A stretch of DNA of 6,832 bases from an uncultured Candidatus Planktophila sp. (GTDB lineage Bacteria; Actinomycetota; Actinomycetes; Nanopelagicales; Nanopelagicaceae): positions 1 to 6,832 of the forward strand of contig CALEZA010000093.1 of the NCBI GenBank assembly GCA_937927965.1, given 5' to 3'. Positions 1-5,972 of the stretch are shown piece by piece. Under the pieces are notes generated by a model. It was not told the DNA's origin and ran no database searches. It saw only the letters and a list, made by a program, of their open reading frames with translations. Within the stretch, counting starts at the first letter, position 1. Each line of letters opens with the position of its first letter. The translations under genes and the position numbers were made by a program.

Positions 1-360
1 GTCTCCAGATCTGCTGGAATACAGAGCACCCGCGATCTGGGAAATATTCAAGGCCCTTCAGGCAAGATTGCAATCACACCACCGAAGCACCTTGTAAGCA
101 CTGCACGGAGAAAATACTTTCCCTCATCAGATATCCCATCTAGAGAAGAGCTAAAGAAGGTCTCAAAGAACCCAAATCTTCGATGTTTACAGTGCGGATG
201 GAAATACAACTTCAAAGAAATTTCTATCTGTCCCATCTGCTCCTCGGATAGGTCTTACCTCTTGGCTAATGGCTCTTTCGTCCATGTGTTTCTACTGGGT
301 GTTCTTGCGCTCACCACAACAGGCGTAATTCTCACAGTTATCTATCGCAGCATTAACTAG
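1..360 (+). CDS. 3' end of an unrecognised zinc-ribbon protein with a C-terminal membrane anchor (partial)
   Basis: Frame 1 is open from the first base of the window to a TAG at 358-360, giving the last 119 residues of a protein whose start lies to the left. Visible residues 62-80 carry two CxxC knuckles (C62, C65, C77, C80; spacing CX2CX11CX2C), the pattern of a rubredoxin-like or zinc-ribbon fold that binds one metal ion. Residues about 94-114 form one hydrophobic segment (VHVFLLGVLALTTTGVILTV), followed by only a few residues (YRSIN), so the protein looks tail-anchored with the ribbon probably cytoplasmic. The part before the ribbon is basic and rich in Ser and Pro, and looks like a linker. 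I do not recognise the family and propose no function. It runs convergent to polA and overlaps its end by 4 bases. Codon use does not obviously differ from its neighbours. The reading is supported by the long open frame and the cysteine motif; the topology is inferred. Confidence 0.72.
   Translation, partial: VSRSAGIQSTRDLGNIQGPSGKIAITPPKHLVSTARRKYFPSSDIPSREELKKVSKNPNLRCLQCGWKYNFKEISICPICSSDRSYLLANGSFVHVFLLGVLALTTTGVILTVIYRSIN
357..360. other. CTAG tetranucleotide serving as stop codon for both convergent genes
   Basis: CTAG reads TAG on the plus strand (358-360, zinc-ribbon gene) and TAG on the minus strand (357-359, polA). The two genes therefore end on the same self-complementary four bases with no intergenic DNA, and any terminator for either must lie inside the other gene. 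I saw no convincing hairpin with a T tract on either side. Confidence 0.9.
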
Positions 361-2975
361 TGGTTTGCTTCATTCCAGTTCTTACCAATTCCAATACCCA
401 CATTGAGCGGCGTGCGAAGAAGATAAGCCCCTGTCATCTCTTTCCGCACCAATTCTGTAATAGCCGCTTCTTCTGACGAGACAATCTCTAGGATCAACTC
501 ATCGTGAACTTGAAGCAGTAGGCGTGAAGTAAATCCGCCCTTCTCTAGCGCCGCCTGAACACTGAGCATTGCTTTCTTAATCACATCTGCTGCGCTTCCC
601 TGGATAGGTGCATTAAGCGCCATTCGTTGAGCTGCCTCACGCGCAATTCTATTATCGCTTGTGAGATCAGGCAGATATCTCCTTCTACCCATAATCGTCT
701 CTGTGTAACCATTCTTGCGAGCCTCATCGACAACAGTTGTGAGGTAGTCGCGGATTCCGCCAAAGCGCTCAAAATAAGTATTCATCAGTGCTTGCGCCTC
801 CCTTGGCGAGAGATCTAGTTGCTGTGAAAGTCCGTATGCGCTCAATCCATAAGCAAGTCCATATGACATCGCCTTTATCTGCCTGCGCATCTCAGGGTCC
901 ACATCTTTTGCTTTCACCCCGAATACTTGTGCCGCGATAGTCGCATGAAGATCCTCGCCAGATTCAAAAGCCTTGATGAGATTGGTGTCATTGGAGAGAT
1001 GGGCCATGATTCGCATCTCAATCTGACTGTAATCGGCAGTCAGTAGAGCATCGAAACCATCGCCAGCCTTGAAAGCTCCACGAATTTTGCGTCCATCTTC
1101 TGTTCTCACAGGAATGTTCTGTAAATTTGGTCCAACTGATGAGAGCCGGCCAGTAGCAGCAATAGTTTGAGCAAAGTGAGTGTGGATACGCCCATCGTGT
1201 GCAATTTCAACAATCAAACCATTAATTGTTGTCGCAAGTTTCTTTACTTCACGGATACGCAGAAGAGATTCAAGGAGAGGGTGTTGAGTCTGCTCATACA
1301 GCCAGGCCAGTGCATCAGCATCAGTAGTAAAACCTGTCTTGATTTTCTTCGTTTTAGGAAGCCCTAATTCCTCAAAGAGAACAACTTGAAGCTGCTTGGG
1401 AGAACCCACATTAAACTCATGGCCAGCTGCTTTGTGAGCTTTAATTGTTTCTTCAGCAACCTCATTCTCGAAGAGATCCAATAGGCGCTCGAGTTCGCCT
1501 CTATCAACGCAGACGCCACGGCTTTCCATAATTGCCAACAAATCTGCAACAGGTTGTTCGAGGTCGTGATAAAGGCTTTCAAGACCTTTCTCTCGAAGCT
1601 CTTCAGTTATGGTTTTTTTCAGTGAAAATAATGATGCTGCTTGGGAAGCCAAGAGATTCTCCGCAGACGAGGTATCGAAGCTCTCACCATACTCATCGCC
1701 AATGTCTTCCAAGGAGAGCGAGTTCAAACCAGGATTAACAAGATATGCAGCAAGAGCAACATCAAAGGAAATCCCACTCAGCCCGTTGATTCTTGCAAGG
1801 GACTTTCCGTCATAAACAATTTTTGGGAGGTTGGAATCTTGAGCCCATTCCCCCATGGATGAGCCTTCTACAAGATATATCTGGCTTTCATTGAGTGCCA
1901 CCACATATCGAAGCAATTTCTCGTCAACTGAATCCCCGGAGAGCGTGAAAGCAATTGATATCTCACCTGGGTGATTGGCAATCTTCTTATCGAGTTCGGC
2001 GCTAGAGACCACATCAACGGAAGGCGGTGTGCCGAAGAGGTCACCTTGGGCTTCATTGACCCTTGATTTTTTCGCCTTCGCAATAGGTGCTGCCGCAGAA
2101 GCTATTGGCTTGAGGCGCTCCTTGAGAGATTTAAATTCAAGAGTATTAAGAAGCGGATCTAACTTCCCGAGATCTATACCCTTCCACTCCATGGATGTGA
2201 GATCGAATGTAATTGGTGCCTCATGAATTAATTGAGTCAGTTCTCTATTTCGCTCAACATTTTCTATATTGCCACGAAGTGATTCGCCCACTTTGCCTGA
2301 AACAGTATCTGCTTTGGCGAGAAGTTCCTTTAATGAGCCATACTCAACAATCCACTTGGCTGCAGTCTTCTCTCCAACTCCTGGAATCGAAGGCAAATTG
2401 TCGCTGGGATCTCCGCGAAGAGCTGCAAAGTCTGGATATTGAGCAGGTGTCATCCCATACTTTTCAAATACTGACTCAGGTGTCATTCTCGCTAGGTCGC
2501 TGACTCCTCGCTTGGGATAGAGAACAGTTGTCTTCTCGTTGACCAACTGAAAACTATCTCTATCTCCCGTGCAGATAAGAACCTCAAAGCCATCACTCTC
2601 GGCTTTCTTAGAGATAGTTGCAATTAAATCGTCTGCCTCAAAACCTTCGAGTTCAAATCGCTGGATATCTGATGTGTCGATGAACTCACGCAACAACGGC
2701 ATCTGTGATCTGAACTCATCAGGAGTGGAAGCGCGATTGGCTTTGTATTCAGGAAAAATCTCAGATCGGAAAGTCTTGCGAGAGACATCAAATGCCACCG
2801 CAATGTGGGTGGGCTTCTCACTCTTCATGAGAGAGATAAGCATTGTTGCAAAGCCATAGATTGCATTGGTGTGCTGACCAGACTTGGTCGTAAAGCTCTC
2901 TGCCGGAAGGGCATAGAAAGCGCGATATGCCATCGAATGGCCATCGATAAGCAGTAACTTCTTCGCGCTTGTCAT
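357..2975 (-). CDS. polA: DNA polymerase I (5' nuclease, inactive proofreading domain, family A polymerase)
   Basis: Family A polymerase that fills gaps and removes RNA primers in lagging-strand synthesis and excision repair; 872 residues, usual for actinobacteria. The 5' nuclease (about 1-288) keeps its metal-binding acids D11, D63, E113, D115, D116, D138, D140, D189 and D192, and a helix-hairpin-helix around 193-205. An Ala/Lys-rich linker (about 290-320) contains QGDLF. The 3'-5' exonuclease region (about 321-465) lacks the DxE of Exo I and shows no Exo III YxxxD, so proofreading is probably absent, as in related actinobacteria. The polymerase domain (about 466-872) has motif A DYSQIEMR (D648), motif B with R697, K701, Y705 and Y709, and motif C HDE (D825). 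Y705 takes the place of E. coli F762. The ATG is the only possible start: an in-frame TAA lies three codons upstream (2985-2987). No Shine-Dalgarno is seen, so translation is likely leaderless. It ends tail to tail with the zinc-ribbon gene. Confidence 0.98.
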   Translation of the reverse strand: MTSAKKLLLIDGHSMAYRAFYALPAESFTTKSGQHTNAIYGFATMLISLMKSEKPTHIAVAFDVSRKTFRSEIFPEYKANRASTPDEFRSQMPLLREFIDTSDIQRFELEGFEADDLIATISKKAESDGFEVLICTGDRDSFQLVNEKTTVLYPKRGVSDLARMTPESVFEKYGMTPAQYPDFAALRGDPSDNLPSIPGVGEKTAAKWIVEYGSLKELLAKADTVSGKVGESLRGNIENVERNRELTQLIHEAPITFDLTSMEWKGIDLGKLDPLLNTLEFKSLKERLKPIASAAAPIAKAKKSRVNEAQGDLFGTPPSVDVVSSAELDKKIANHPGEISIAFTLSGDSVDEKLLRYVVALNESQIYLVEGSSMGEWAQDSNLPKIVYDGKSLARINGLSGISFDVALAAYLVNPGLNSLSLEDIGDEYGESFDTSSAENLLASQAASLFSLKKTITEELREKGLESLYHDLEQPVADLLAIMESRGVCVDRGELERLLDLFENEVAEETIKAHKAAGHEFNVGSPKQLQVVLFEELGLPKTKKIKTGFTTDADALAWLYEQTQHPLLESLLRIREVKKLATTINGLIVEIAHDGRIHTHFAQTIAATGRLSSVGPNLQNIPVRTEDGRKIRGAFKAGDGFDALLTADYSQIEMRIMAHLSNDTNLIKAFESGEDLHATIAAQVFGVKAKDVDPEMRRQIKAMSYGLAYGLSAYGLSQQLDLSPREAQALMNTYFERFGGIRDYLTTVVDEARKNGYTETIMGRRRYLPDLTSDNRIAREAAQRMALNAPIQGSAADVIKKAMLSVQAALEKGGFTSRLLLQVHDELILEIVSSEEAAITELVRKEMTGAYLLRTPLNVGIGIGKNWNEANH
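2034..2048 (-). other. candidate sliding-clamp binding peptide QGDLF in the Pol I linker
   Basis: Residues 310-314 of Pol I read QGDLF, which fits the bacterial beta-clamp binding consensus QL(S/D)LF at four of five positions. It lies in the low-complexity Ala/Lys-rich linker between the 5' nuclease and the degenerate exonuclease domain, where a short peptide would be exposed. Clamp-binding peptides of this type are known in several DNA polymerases and repair proteins. Its use here is inferred from sequence alone. Confidence 0.4.
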
Positions 2976-2988
2976 GGCGACATCTTAT

Positions 2989-3000
2989 GTAACAAGTTAC
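2989..3000. repeat. short inverted repeat GTAAC-AA-GTTAC in the divergent spacer
   Basis: Perfect 5-base arms around a 2-base centre (2994-2995), in the middle of the 36-base region between the polA and thioesterase start codons. It lies in the -10/-35 spacer of the proposed polA promoter and touches the -10 of the thioesterase gene, where a repressor could act on both. It does not match the actinobacterial LexA box (GAAC-N4-GTTC). Five-base arms can easily arise by chance. Confidence 0.3.
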
Positions 3001-3003
3001 TAT
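2998..3003 (+). promoter_or_regulatory. putative -10 element of the thioesterase gene, leaderless
   Basis: TACTAT lies eight bases before the thioesterase ATG, so transcription would begin at or beside the start codon. No Shine-Dalgarno is present. A -35 is not convincing: TTGTCA (2969-2974) is a good match but sits 23 bases away, and the hexamer at the usual spacing (TGGCGA, 2975-2980) is poor. The element lies in the spacer of the polA promoter. Confidence 0.38.
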
Positions 3004-3011
3004 TTCCAACT

Positions 3012-3425
3012 ATGACGCAACCTGATTACTTGGCAATTCTCAAAGAACGCGGCTCAGGACTTCTGGATCAGAAGATGGGCATTGAGATTCTTGAAGCTTC
3101 ACCAGAACGCCTTGTCGGTCGAATGCCAGTAGAGGGAAATACGCAACCAATAGGTCTCCTCCACGGTGGCGCAAATGTCGTGCTCGCCGAATCCCTGGGT
3201 TCAATCGGAACAGCTCTTCATGCAGGACCAGATCGCATGATTGTTGGTGTTGATATCAATGCCACTCACCACAAGTCAGCACGCTCTGGATATGTAACTG
3301 GAGTTGCAACTGCAATTAGCCTGGGCAAGACAATGTGTAGCTATCAGATTGAGATTACAAATGAAGACGGGCAGCGCACATGCACTGCCCGTATCACCTG
3401 CTTAATTCTCGCAGACCGCAAATAG
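3012..3425 (+). CDS. YdiI/PaaI-type hotdog-fold acyl-CoA thioesterase
   Basis: Single hotdog domain of 137 residues, the normal length for the PaaI/YdiI group of cytoplasmic thioesterases, which hydrolyse acyl-CoA to acid and free CoA as dimers or tetramers. The core reads QPIGLLHGGANVVLAES, with Q45, H51 and the catalytic carboxylate E60 at the positions of Q48, H54 and E63 in E. coli YdiI (MenI). Resemblance continues through VGVDINATHHKSAR (78-91) and the strand region YQIEI (111-115). In E. coli this family includes 1,4-dihydroxy-2-naphthoyl-CoA thioesterase of menaquinone synthesis and the enterobactin proofreading enzyme EntH, so the substrate cannot be told from sequence. No other ATG, GTG or TTG lies in frame in the spacer upstream, so this start is chosen. 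It is divergent from polA and ends three bases from the end of livF. Confidence 0.93.
   Translation: MTQPDYLAILKERGSGLLDQKMGIEILEASPERLVGRMPVEGNTQPIGLLHGGANVVLAESLGSIGTALHAGPDRMIVGVDINATHHKSARSGYVTGVATAISLGKTMCSYQIEITNEDGQRTCTARITCLILADRK
3367..3392 (-). terminator. candidate terminator hairpin for the liv operon, inside the thioesterase gene
   Basis: ACGGGCAG (3367-3374) and CTGCCCGT (3385-3392) form a perfect 8-bp stem with a 10-base loop. Read leftwards it lies about 36 bases past the livF stop and is followed by CTTCATTTGT, a weak T-rich tract. On the plus strand no T tract follows. A perfect 8-bp stem is expected roughly once by chance in a window of this size, so position is the main support. 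Confidence 0.35.
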
Positions 3426-3446
3426 GAGTTAGTGAGCTCCAACTCC
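3425..3446 (-). terminator. weak hairpin across the livF stop codon
   Basis: GGAGTT (3425-3430) and AACTCC (3441-3446) form a 6-bp stem with a 10-base loop at the convergent junction of the thioesterase gene and livF. On the minus strand it is followed by TATTTG; on the plus strand by AAGGTATG, without T residues. It could help stop liv transcription together with the longer stem further downstream, but is weak alone. Confidence 0.25.
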
Positions 3447-4148
3447 AAGGTATGCGGCACGAACTGCTGGATCATTGAGAAGATCTGAAGCTTTTGCTTC
3501 CTTCACAACATTTCCTGTCTCCAAAACATAAGCACGGTGAGCACGCTGAAGTGCCTGCTGTGCATTCTGCTCCACAAGGAGAATTGTTGTTCCCAGATTA
3601 TTAATCTCAGTGATAATGCGGAAGATATTTGCGATCATCAAAGGAGCAAGACCCATCGATGGCTCATCAAGTAGGAGAACCTTTGGGCGTGCCATAAGTG
3701 CGCGACCAATAGCAAGCATCTGCTGCTCGCCTCCTGAGAGAGTTCCACCAGCCTGGTTGATGCGCTCAAGAAGTCGTGGGAAGAGGTGATAGACCTTATC
3801 GAGATCTTCCTTCATCTCAGACTTGCGATCCTTGCGGTGATACTTTCCCATCTCAAGGTTCTCAAGAACTGTCATACCAGGAAAGATTCCGCGTCCCTCA
3901 GGAGCTTGCGAAAGACCTAGCTCAACGCGCTCGTGTGCAGGCATCTTCGAAATATCTTGACCATCAAAGAGGATCTGACCGCTAGAAACTGGGCGAATGC
4001 CTGAAATTGTCTTAAGCATTGTTGTCTTACCAGCGCCGTTGGCACCGATAAGTGTGACGATTTCACCTTCATTGACGACTACTGAGACGCCCTTGATTGC
4101 TTCAATCTTGCCGTAGTGAACATGGAGATCTTTAATTTCAAGACGCAT
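3429..4148 (-). CDS. livF: branched-chain amino-acid ABC transporter, ATP-binding protein LivF
   Basis: One of the two cytoplasmic ATPases that power uptake of Leu, Ile and Val (or related amino acids) through LivH/LivM; 239 residues, family-typical. Walker A GANGAGKT (35-42), Q-loop around Q81 with the LivF hallmark APEGRGIFPGMTVLENL (82-98), signature LSGGEQQ (137-143), Walker B LLLDEP (158-163) with catalytic E162, then VEQN (192-195). Q194 stands where most ABC ATPases have the switch histidine; E. coli LivF has the same VEQN, so this is a family trait. The end (AVRAAYLG) is also LivF-like. The ATG overlaps the end of livG by 11 bases and has an AGGAG at 4158-4162, nine bases upstream, showing translation within the operon. 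Last gene of the visible operon. The exact amino-acid specificity is set by the binding protein, which is not in the window. Confidence 0.96.
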   Translation of the reverse strand: MRLEIKDLHVHYGKIEAIKGVSVVVNEGEIVTLIGANGAGKTTMLKTISGIRPVSSGQILFDGQDISKMPAHERVELGLSQAPEGRGIFPGMTVLENLEMGKYHRKDRKSEMKEDLDKVYHLFPRLLERINQAGGTLSGGEQQMLAIGRALMARPKVLLLDEPSMGLAPLMIANIFRIITEINNLGTTILLVEQNAQQALQRAHRAYVLETGNVVKEAKASDLLNDPAVRAAYLGVGAH

Positions 4149-4914
4149 CAGCAGGTGCTCCTAGGTAAGCCTCGATAACTCGAGGGTCGTTTTGGACTAC
4201 AGATGGAAGATCGTCAGCAATCTTTTGACCAAAGTCGATTACCACTACGCGATCTGAGATTCCCATAATCAGTGACATATCGTGTTCAATGAGAAGGACT
4301 GTATAACCAGCATCACGAATCTTCTTGATTGTCTCAGCAAGTGCAACCTTTTCTGCTGGGTTAAAACCAGCAGCTGGCTCGTCGAGAAGTACGAGCTTAG
4401 GATTTGTTGCAAGAGCGCGAGCAATTTCAAGTCGTCGCTGGTCTCCATATGGAAGATTCTTTGCAAGCTGTCCAGCACGCTTACGAAGTCCCATAAAGTC
4501 TAGAAGTTCGAGAGAGCGCTCGAGAGCAGCCTTCTCTTCACGACGGGAACGAGGTGTTCCAAAGATAGAACCAATCACACCTGACTTTGAGTGGATATCA
4601 GCGCCAGTGACAACATTCTCAAGGGCAGTTGACTCACCGAAGAGACGAATGTTCTGGAAGGTGCGAGCAATACCAGTCTTAGTAACCTGGTGACGCTTCT
4701 TTCCGACGATGCTTGCACCGTTGAAATTGATTTCACCTGAAGTTGGCTTATAAACACCAGTGATCACATTGAAGATTGTTGTCTTACCTGCACCGTTAGG
4801 GCCGATAAGAGCAAGGATTTCACCCTTACGAACTTCAAGGCTCACATCACTGAGTGCGGTGACTCCACCAAACTTCATGGTCACATTCTTAAGCTCGAGA
4901 AGTACTTCGCTCAT
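4138..4914 (-). CDS. livG: branched-chain amino-acid ABC transporter, ATP-binding protein LivG
   Basis: Second ATPase of the importer; 258 residues, family-typical. Walker A GPNGAGKT (38-45), Q-loop TFQNIRLF (Q87), signature region [16 protein letters not shown] (153-168), Walker B LVLLDEP (174-180) with E179, and switch histidine H211 in EHDMS. The signature reads LPYGDQ instead of LSGGQ; an LxYGxQ form is usual for LivG. The longer insert after the Q-loop (about 106-130, charged and Ser/Arg-rich) is also a LivG feature compared with LivF. The C-terminal ...VIEAYLGA is characteristic. The start ATG shares one base with the livM stop (TAATG) and has a strong purine-rich GGGGAG Shine-Dalgarno (4923-4928) eight bases upstream. 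It should pair with LivF as a heterodimer on the cytoplasmic face of LivH/LivM. Confidence 0.96.
   Translation of the reverse strand: MSEVLLELKNVTMKFGGVTALSDVSLEVRKGEILALIGPNGAGKTTIFNVITGVYKPTSGEINFNGASIVGKKRHQVTKTGIARTFQNIRLFGESTALENVVTGADIHSKSGVIGSIFGTPRSRREEKAALERSLELLDFMGLRKRAGQLAKNLPYGDQRRLEIARALATNPKLVLLDEPAAGFNPAEKVALAETIKKIRDAGYTVLLIEHDMSLIMGISDRVVVIDFGQKIADDLPSVVQNDPRVIEAYLGAPADAS
4158..4162 (-). promoter_or_regulatory. livF ribosome binding site AGGAG
   Basis: AGGAG lies within the 3' end of livG, nine bases before the livF ATG. It fixes that ATG as the start and gives the 11-base overlap with livG. Confidence 0.75.
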
Positions 4915-5972
4915 TACTTAATCTCCCCTTCTCCGGACTCTTCAACATGATCCCAATTCGGTTCAAAATGCTCACGCTTTTTCTTAGGAAGAATTCCATC
5001 TGGACGAAGGTTCATCATCACAACAAGAGCTATGCCGAAAACCAAAATTCGAGATTGACTCAAGAATCTGATTCGCTCAGGCGTAAACGAAAGCAAAATT
5101 GCTCCGAAAATTACTCCCCAAAGATTTCCAATTCCACCGAATACCACGCAAGCGAGGATCATGATGGAAATATTGAGACTGAATTGGTCTGGAACGATAG
5201 AGAGAATTTGTGAGGCGTAAATAACTCCACCAACTCCCGCGACAGCAGCTCCGAGCACGAAAGCCCAGACCTTTGAGCGACGAGTATTAATACCCATCAA
5301 CTGTGCAACATCATCATCTTGACGAATTGCATCCCAAGCACGACCTGGACGGCGAGCTGCAAGGCGGCGCACCATCCAAATAATCAAGAGAGTAAATGTG
5401 AGTAGTAACCAGTAGTAAGGCTTTGGATCCAAAATTGTGAATTTAGCCTTGAAGATATCTGGTGGGGTTGGAATGCCTGCGATTCCTCGAGATCCACCAA
5501 TTGCATCGGTGTTGACTGCGAAGATTCTGACAATCTCACCAAAGCCGAGGGTTACGATTGCAAGGTAGTCACCACGAAGTCGAAGTGTTGGAGTTCCCAA
5601 CAGAACACCAGAGAGCATCGCTAGAGCTACACCGATAGGCAAGATTTCCCAGAAGTTAAGAGAAGTCTTGGTTCCCAAGATCGCCATTGTGTAGGCACCA
5701 ATTGCGAAGAAGGCAACATAACCAAGGTCAAGAAGACCTGACTTACCCACCACGATGTTGAGGCCAATAGCCATCATCACATACATACCCACTGGATAGA
5801 AGAGAACTGACTGGAAGTCAGAGCCAGGTGTATTGAGAATCGGGTTGTTGAGAAATGGCAGTGCATAGCAGAGGCCAATGAAGATCAACGAAATGAGAAC
5901 TCGTCTCCAACGAGGTGACCGATCCCAGAATTCCGCTCCGCGATCGCGTAGGTTAAAAGAAATATTTGACAT
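4914..5972 (-). CDS. livM: branched-chain amino-acid ABC transporter permease LivM
   Basis: Inner-membrane channel subunit, 352 residues. After a charged N-terminus (about 1-22) there are hydrophobic segments near 24-41, 57-76, 84-100, 108-126, 136-153, 187-203, 236-256, 264-295 and 308-321, an arrangement typical of LivM. The cytoplasmic loop that docks on the ATPases is recognisable at 209-234 ([20 protein letters not shown]), the LivM form of the EAA motif. GGIGNLWG (279-286) is the permease-family motif shared with LivH. The end is a hydrophilic acidic tail (about 331-352, KKKREHFEP... then Glu-rich), of unknown role. The start ATG shares one base with the livH stop (TAATG) and has GAGGG only four bases upstream, a rather tight spacing; AGGCGAGGG extends the purine stretch. 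Translation is probably coupled to livH. Confidence 0.95.
   Translation of the reverse strand: MSNISFNLRDRGAEFWDRSPRWRRVLISLIFIGLCYALPFLNNPILNTPGSDFQSVLFYPVGMYVMMAIGLNIVVGKSGLLDLGYVAFFAIGAYTMAILGTKTSLNFWEILPIGVALAMLSGVLLGTPTLRLRGDYLAIVTLGFGEIVRIFAVNTDAIGGSRGIAGIPTPPDIFKAKFTILDPKPYYWLLLTFTLLIIWMVRRLAARRPGRAWDAIRQDDDVAQLMGINTRRSKVWAFVLGAAVAGVGGVIYASQILSIVPDQFSLNISIMILACVVFGGIGNLWGVIFGAILLSFTPERIRFLSQSRILVFGIALVVMMNLRPDGILPKKKREHFEPNWDHVEESGEGEIK
4923..4928 (-). promoter_or_regulatory. livG ribosome binding site GGGGAG
   Basis: GGGGAG at the end of livM, eight bases before the livG ATG. A strong site, in contrast to the polA and thioesterase genes, which have none. Confidence 0.72.

Larger units (their letters stand above)
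2982..3009 (-). promoter_or_regulatory. putative polA promoter, leaderless
   Basis: On the minus strand TTGGAA (3004-3009, four of six to TTGACA) is followed after 16 bases by TAAGAT (2982-2987, four of six to TATAAT). Six bases then separate the -10 from the polA ATG, which puts the expected transcription start on or next to the start codon. No Shine-Dalgarno is seen in the spacer, which agrees with a leaderless mRNA, a common arrangement in actinobacteria. The matches are modest and rest on position as much as on sequence. Confidence 0.45.

Noticed and set aside
48..236. 62-codon minus-strand frame opposite the zinc-ribbon gene
   Set aside because: The plus-strand frame is longer, open to the edge and holds an ordered cysteine motif; the minus frame has no recognisable feature.
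1613..1619. Seven T residues (seven A in the polA sense strand) at codons K453-K454 as a programmed frameshift site
   Set aside because: The frame is CTG AAA AAA ACC, which is not a classic -1 heptamer, and no downstream stimulatory structure was noticed. Occasional slippage is possible but nothing suggests it is used.
1975..2859. Several plus-strand open frames of about 83-96 codons opposite polA
   Set aside because: They are antisense to strongly conserved polA sequence, have no ribosome sites or recognisable domains, and are explained by the codon pattern of polA.
2969..2974. TTGTCA as -35 of the thioesterase promoter
   Set aside because: A good hexamer, but it is 23 bases from the proposed -10 and lies in the polA coding start; the spacing is too long.
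4325..4693. 122-codon plus-strand frame opposite livG
   Set aside because: It mirrors the conserved livG sequence, its product is Ser/Arg-rich as expected of an antisense frame, and no start signal was seen.
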